Below, one piece after another: positions 62,671 through 64,000 of a stretch of DNA of 64,000 nucleotides. This DNA is from Alexandriicola marinus (GTDB lineage Bacteria > Pseudomonadota > Alphaproteobacteria > Rhodobacterales > Rhodobacteraceae). The stretch spans positions 55,981 through 119,980 of the forward strand of contig NZ_RBVZ01000007.1 in assembly GCF_004000435.1 (NCBI RefSeq). Direction: 5' to 3'. Position numbers and translations under genes: made by a program. Under the pieces are notes generated by a model, which saw only the letters and a program-made list of their open reading frames with translations, searched no databases and was not told the origin of the DNA. The stretch's first letter is position 1, and each line of letters opens with the position of its first letter.

Positions 62671-63606
62671 CTACCCCTGCTGGGACGGGTCGGTCGCATC
62701 GCGCAGCCCGTCTCCGATGAAATTCACGCTCAGCACGAACAGCGAAATCGTGGCCCCCACAGGAAGCCAGATCCACCAGTTCTGCTCGAGCACGCGCAGA
62801 TCCTGCGCCGCGTTCAGGATGTTGCCCCAGGTCGGGATCGACAGCGGGACGCCAAGGCCCAGAAAGCTCAGCCCCGCCTCCTGAAGGATGAAGGCCGCCG
62901 TCGACAGGGTGATGTTGACCATGATCGGCCCAAGCGCATTGGGCAGCATGTGTTTATAGGCGATCCGCGCGGGCCCGAGGCCAAAGCTGCGCAGTGCCTG
63001 CACGTATTCCTCTTCGCGGATCGACAGCATCCGCGCGCGCGCCATCCGGTAGATGCCGCCCCAGCCCGTCAGCGTGAAGATCACGATCAGGTTCAGCAGG
63101 GATTGCCCGAGGATCGCCACCAGCAGCAAGACGAGAATGATCTGCGGAAACGACATGAAGATTTCCGAGATCCGCATCGCGATCCAGTCGAGCCAGCCAC
63201 CGACATAGCCGGAATAGACACCGATGATCACGCCGATGATGGCCGACAGAAGGGCACTTCCCAGCCCCACGAGGATCGAGACCCGCCCCCCGTAAAGGAC
63301 CCGGGCAAAGACGTCGCGGCCCGTCTTGTCGGTGCCGAACCAATGCTCGGCCGAAGGCGGCTTGGCGATGGCGCGCAGGTTGGGCGACATCGGGTCATGC
63401 TGCGCGATCAGCGGCGCGAAAAGGCTCATCAGGCAGATCACGGCGAAGATCACGAAGCCCACGACCGCCAGACGGTTGTTGAGAAACTTCGACATGAACC
63501 GGCCGGTGCGCTGCCTGGTTCCGGCCAGCGCCGCCTCGCGGTCGCGGATCTTGTCGAACTGGGCATCGCGCCGCGTTCTGGGGCGTGTGGCATTGGCATC
63601 CGTCAT
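62671..63606 (-). CDS. Peptide/opine-type ABC permease (DppC family)
   Basis: A 311-residue membrane permease. A basic N-terminus (TRPRTRRDAQFDK) precedes a first helix near residues 42-65, then the DppC segment HDPMSPNLRAI and FGTDKTGRDVFARVLYGGR, and an inner core with the EAA-type loop MARARMLSIREEEYVQALRS that contacts the ATPase. Six helices in all. It ends LNFIGDGLRDATDPSQQG, a normal DppC tail. Four bases separate it from the DppB stop. Confidence 0.92.
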   Translation of the reverse strand: MTDANATRPRTRRDAQFDKIRDREAALAGTRQRTGRFMSKFLNNRLAVVGFVIFAVICLMSLFAPLIAQHDPMSPNLRAIAKPPSAEHWFGTDKTGRDVFARVLYGGRVSILVGLGSALLSAIIGVIIGVYSGYVGGWLDWIAMRISEIFMSFPQIILVLLLVAILGQSLLNLIVIFTLTGWGGIYRMARARMLSIREEEYVQALRSFGLGPARIAYKHMLPNALGPIMVNITLSTAAFILQEAGLSFLGLGVPLSIPTWGNILNAAQDLRVLEQNWWIWLPVGATISLFVLSVNFIGDGLRDATDPSQQG

Positions 63607-63610
63607 GGCG

Positions 63611-64000
63611 CTATTCGCCCAGCCGAACGCGCGGATCGATGATCGCGGTCAGAAGATCGACGATGAGGCTCGCGATCAGAACGGCCAGAACCGAGAAGAG
63701 CGCAACCATCATGACCAGCGGATAATCCTGACTGCGCACCGCCGAGACGAATTCCTTGCCGATGCCGGGCCACTGGAACACCTGTTCGATGATCACCGAT
63801 CCGCCGATCAGAACCGGAAGCCGGAACCCGATCAGCACGATCACCGGCGTCAGCGCCACGCGGAACCCGTGCAGGATATTGACCCGCCATTCCGGCATGC
63901 CCTTGGACCGGGCGGTGCGGATGAAATCGCGGCTCAGCGCATCAAGCATCGAGGAGCGGGCATAACGCATGACGCCCGCCGTCATCATGATCGACAGCAC
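63611..64000 (-). CDS. Peptide/opine-type ABC permease (DppB family), 5' end outside window
   Basis: C-terminal about 130 residues of a DppB-like permease; the gene continues beyond 64000. The visible part holds the EAA loop (RYARSSMLDALSRDFIRTARSKG), then GFRVALTPVIVLIGFRLPVLIGGSVIIEQVFQWPGIG, a strong DppB signature, and DYPLVMMVALFSVLAVLIASLIVDL ending in DPRVRLGE. It should be followed upstream by a solute-binding protein outside the window. Confidence 0.92.
   Translation of the reverse strand: MLSIMMTAGVMRYARSSMLDALSRDFIRTARSKGMPEWRVNILHGFRVALTPVIVLIGFRLPVLIGGSVIIEQVFQWPGIGKEFVSAVRSQDYPLVMMVALFSVLAVLIASLIVDLLTAIIDPRVRLGE

Overview
The window is high-GC DNA with the gene content and operon style of an alphaproteobacterium of the Rhodobacteraceae (Roseobacter group). 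Evidence is an alphaproteobacterial RpoH, a DUF6476 gene next to an RluA-family synthase, a SUV3-like helicase, an Anbu proteasome-like operon, and many dehydrogenase, cyclase and ABC-transport genes coupled by ATGA stop/start overlaps. I see no phage, plasmid replication, CRISPR or insertion-sequence genes. The assignment rests on gene families, not on a database search.

Region by region. 1-18815 is mostly housekeeping or conserved: a SUV3-like helicase (cut by the left edge), TPR and SCP2 proteins, an HpcH/HpaI aldolase, a DNA-repair operon (ligase-associated exonuclease, alpha/beta hydrolase, ATP-dependent DNA ligase), oligoendopeptidase F, a TbpB-like lipoprotein, a GH1 beta-glucosidase, rpoH with a terminator and a possible heat-shock promoter, and an RluA-family pseudouridine synthase whose start codon overlaps that of a divergent DUF6476 gene. 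18812-24995 holds SnoaL-like relics followed by a tight five-gene operon: histidinol-dehydrogenase-like enzyme, double-SnoaL protein, SDR, LacI regulator, second double-SnoaL protein. This is the best candidate for an undescribed catabolic pathway.

25053-29595 is visibly AT-richer and carries a c-di-GMP island (two membrane HD-GYP phosphodiesterases and one membrane GGDEF cyclase) ending beside tRNA-Gly(TCC). 31246-33186 is a gene graveyard: a frameshifted and internally deleted GntR regulator, an ABC-ATPase/PotD chimera with a Trp-to-TGA stop, and the 3' part of an Asp/Glu/hydantoin racemase. 33581-35784 is a D-tagatose kinase / tagatose-6-phosphate epimerase pair, followed by an M20 peptidase relic that seems to have collapsed between two IPTVN-coding segments.

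36066-41635 holds an FMN glutamate-synthase-like protein and the complete Anbu operon (ATP-grasp, alpha-E, transglutaminase, Anbu). 41841-52918 holds an SDR, a DrrAB-type ABC exporter, a mannonate dehydratase / M81 / RraA-like operon, an AstE/AspA-like enzyme, an SMP-30 lactonase, a threonine-synthase-like PLP enzyme with an SDR, and an AT-rich secreted ClpP-like/LprI fusion. 53019-64000 is catabolic again: DapA-family and PhyH-family enzymes with a divergent AraC regulator, an aminotransferase and an amidohydrolase diverging from a palindromic operator, a SulP transporter without a STAS domain, and a DapA/NanA-like lyase downstream of a peptide/opine-type ABC importer cut by the right edge.

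Overall this looks like a chromosome segment of a metabolically versatile marine-type heterotroph. Accessory catabolic operons are gained and decay between conserved blocks.
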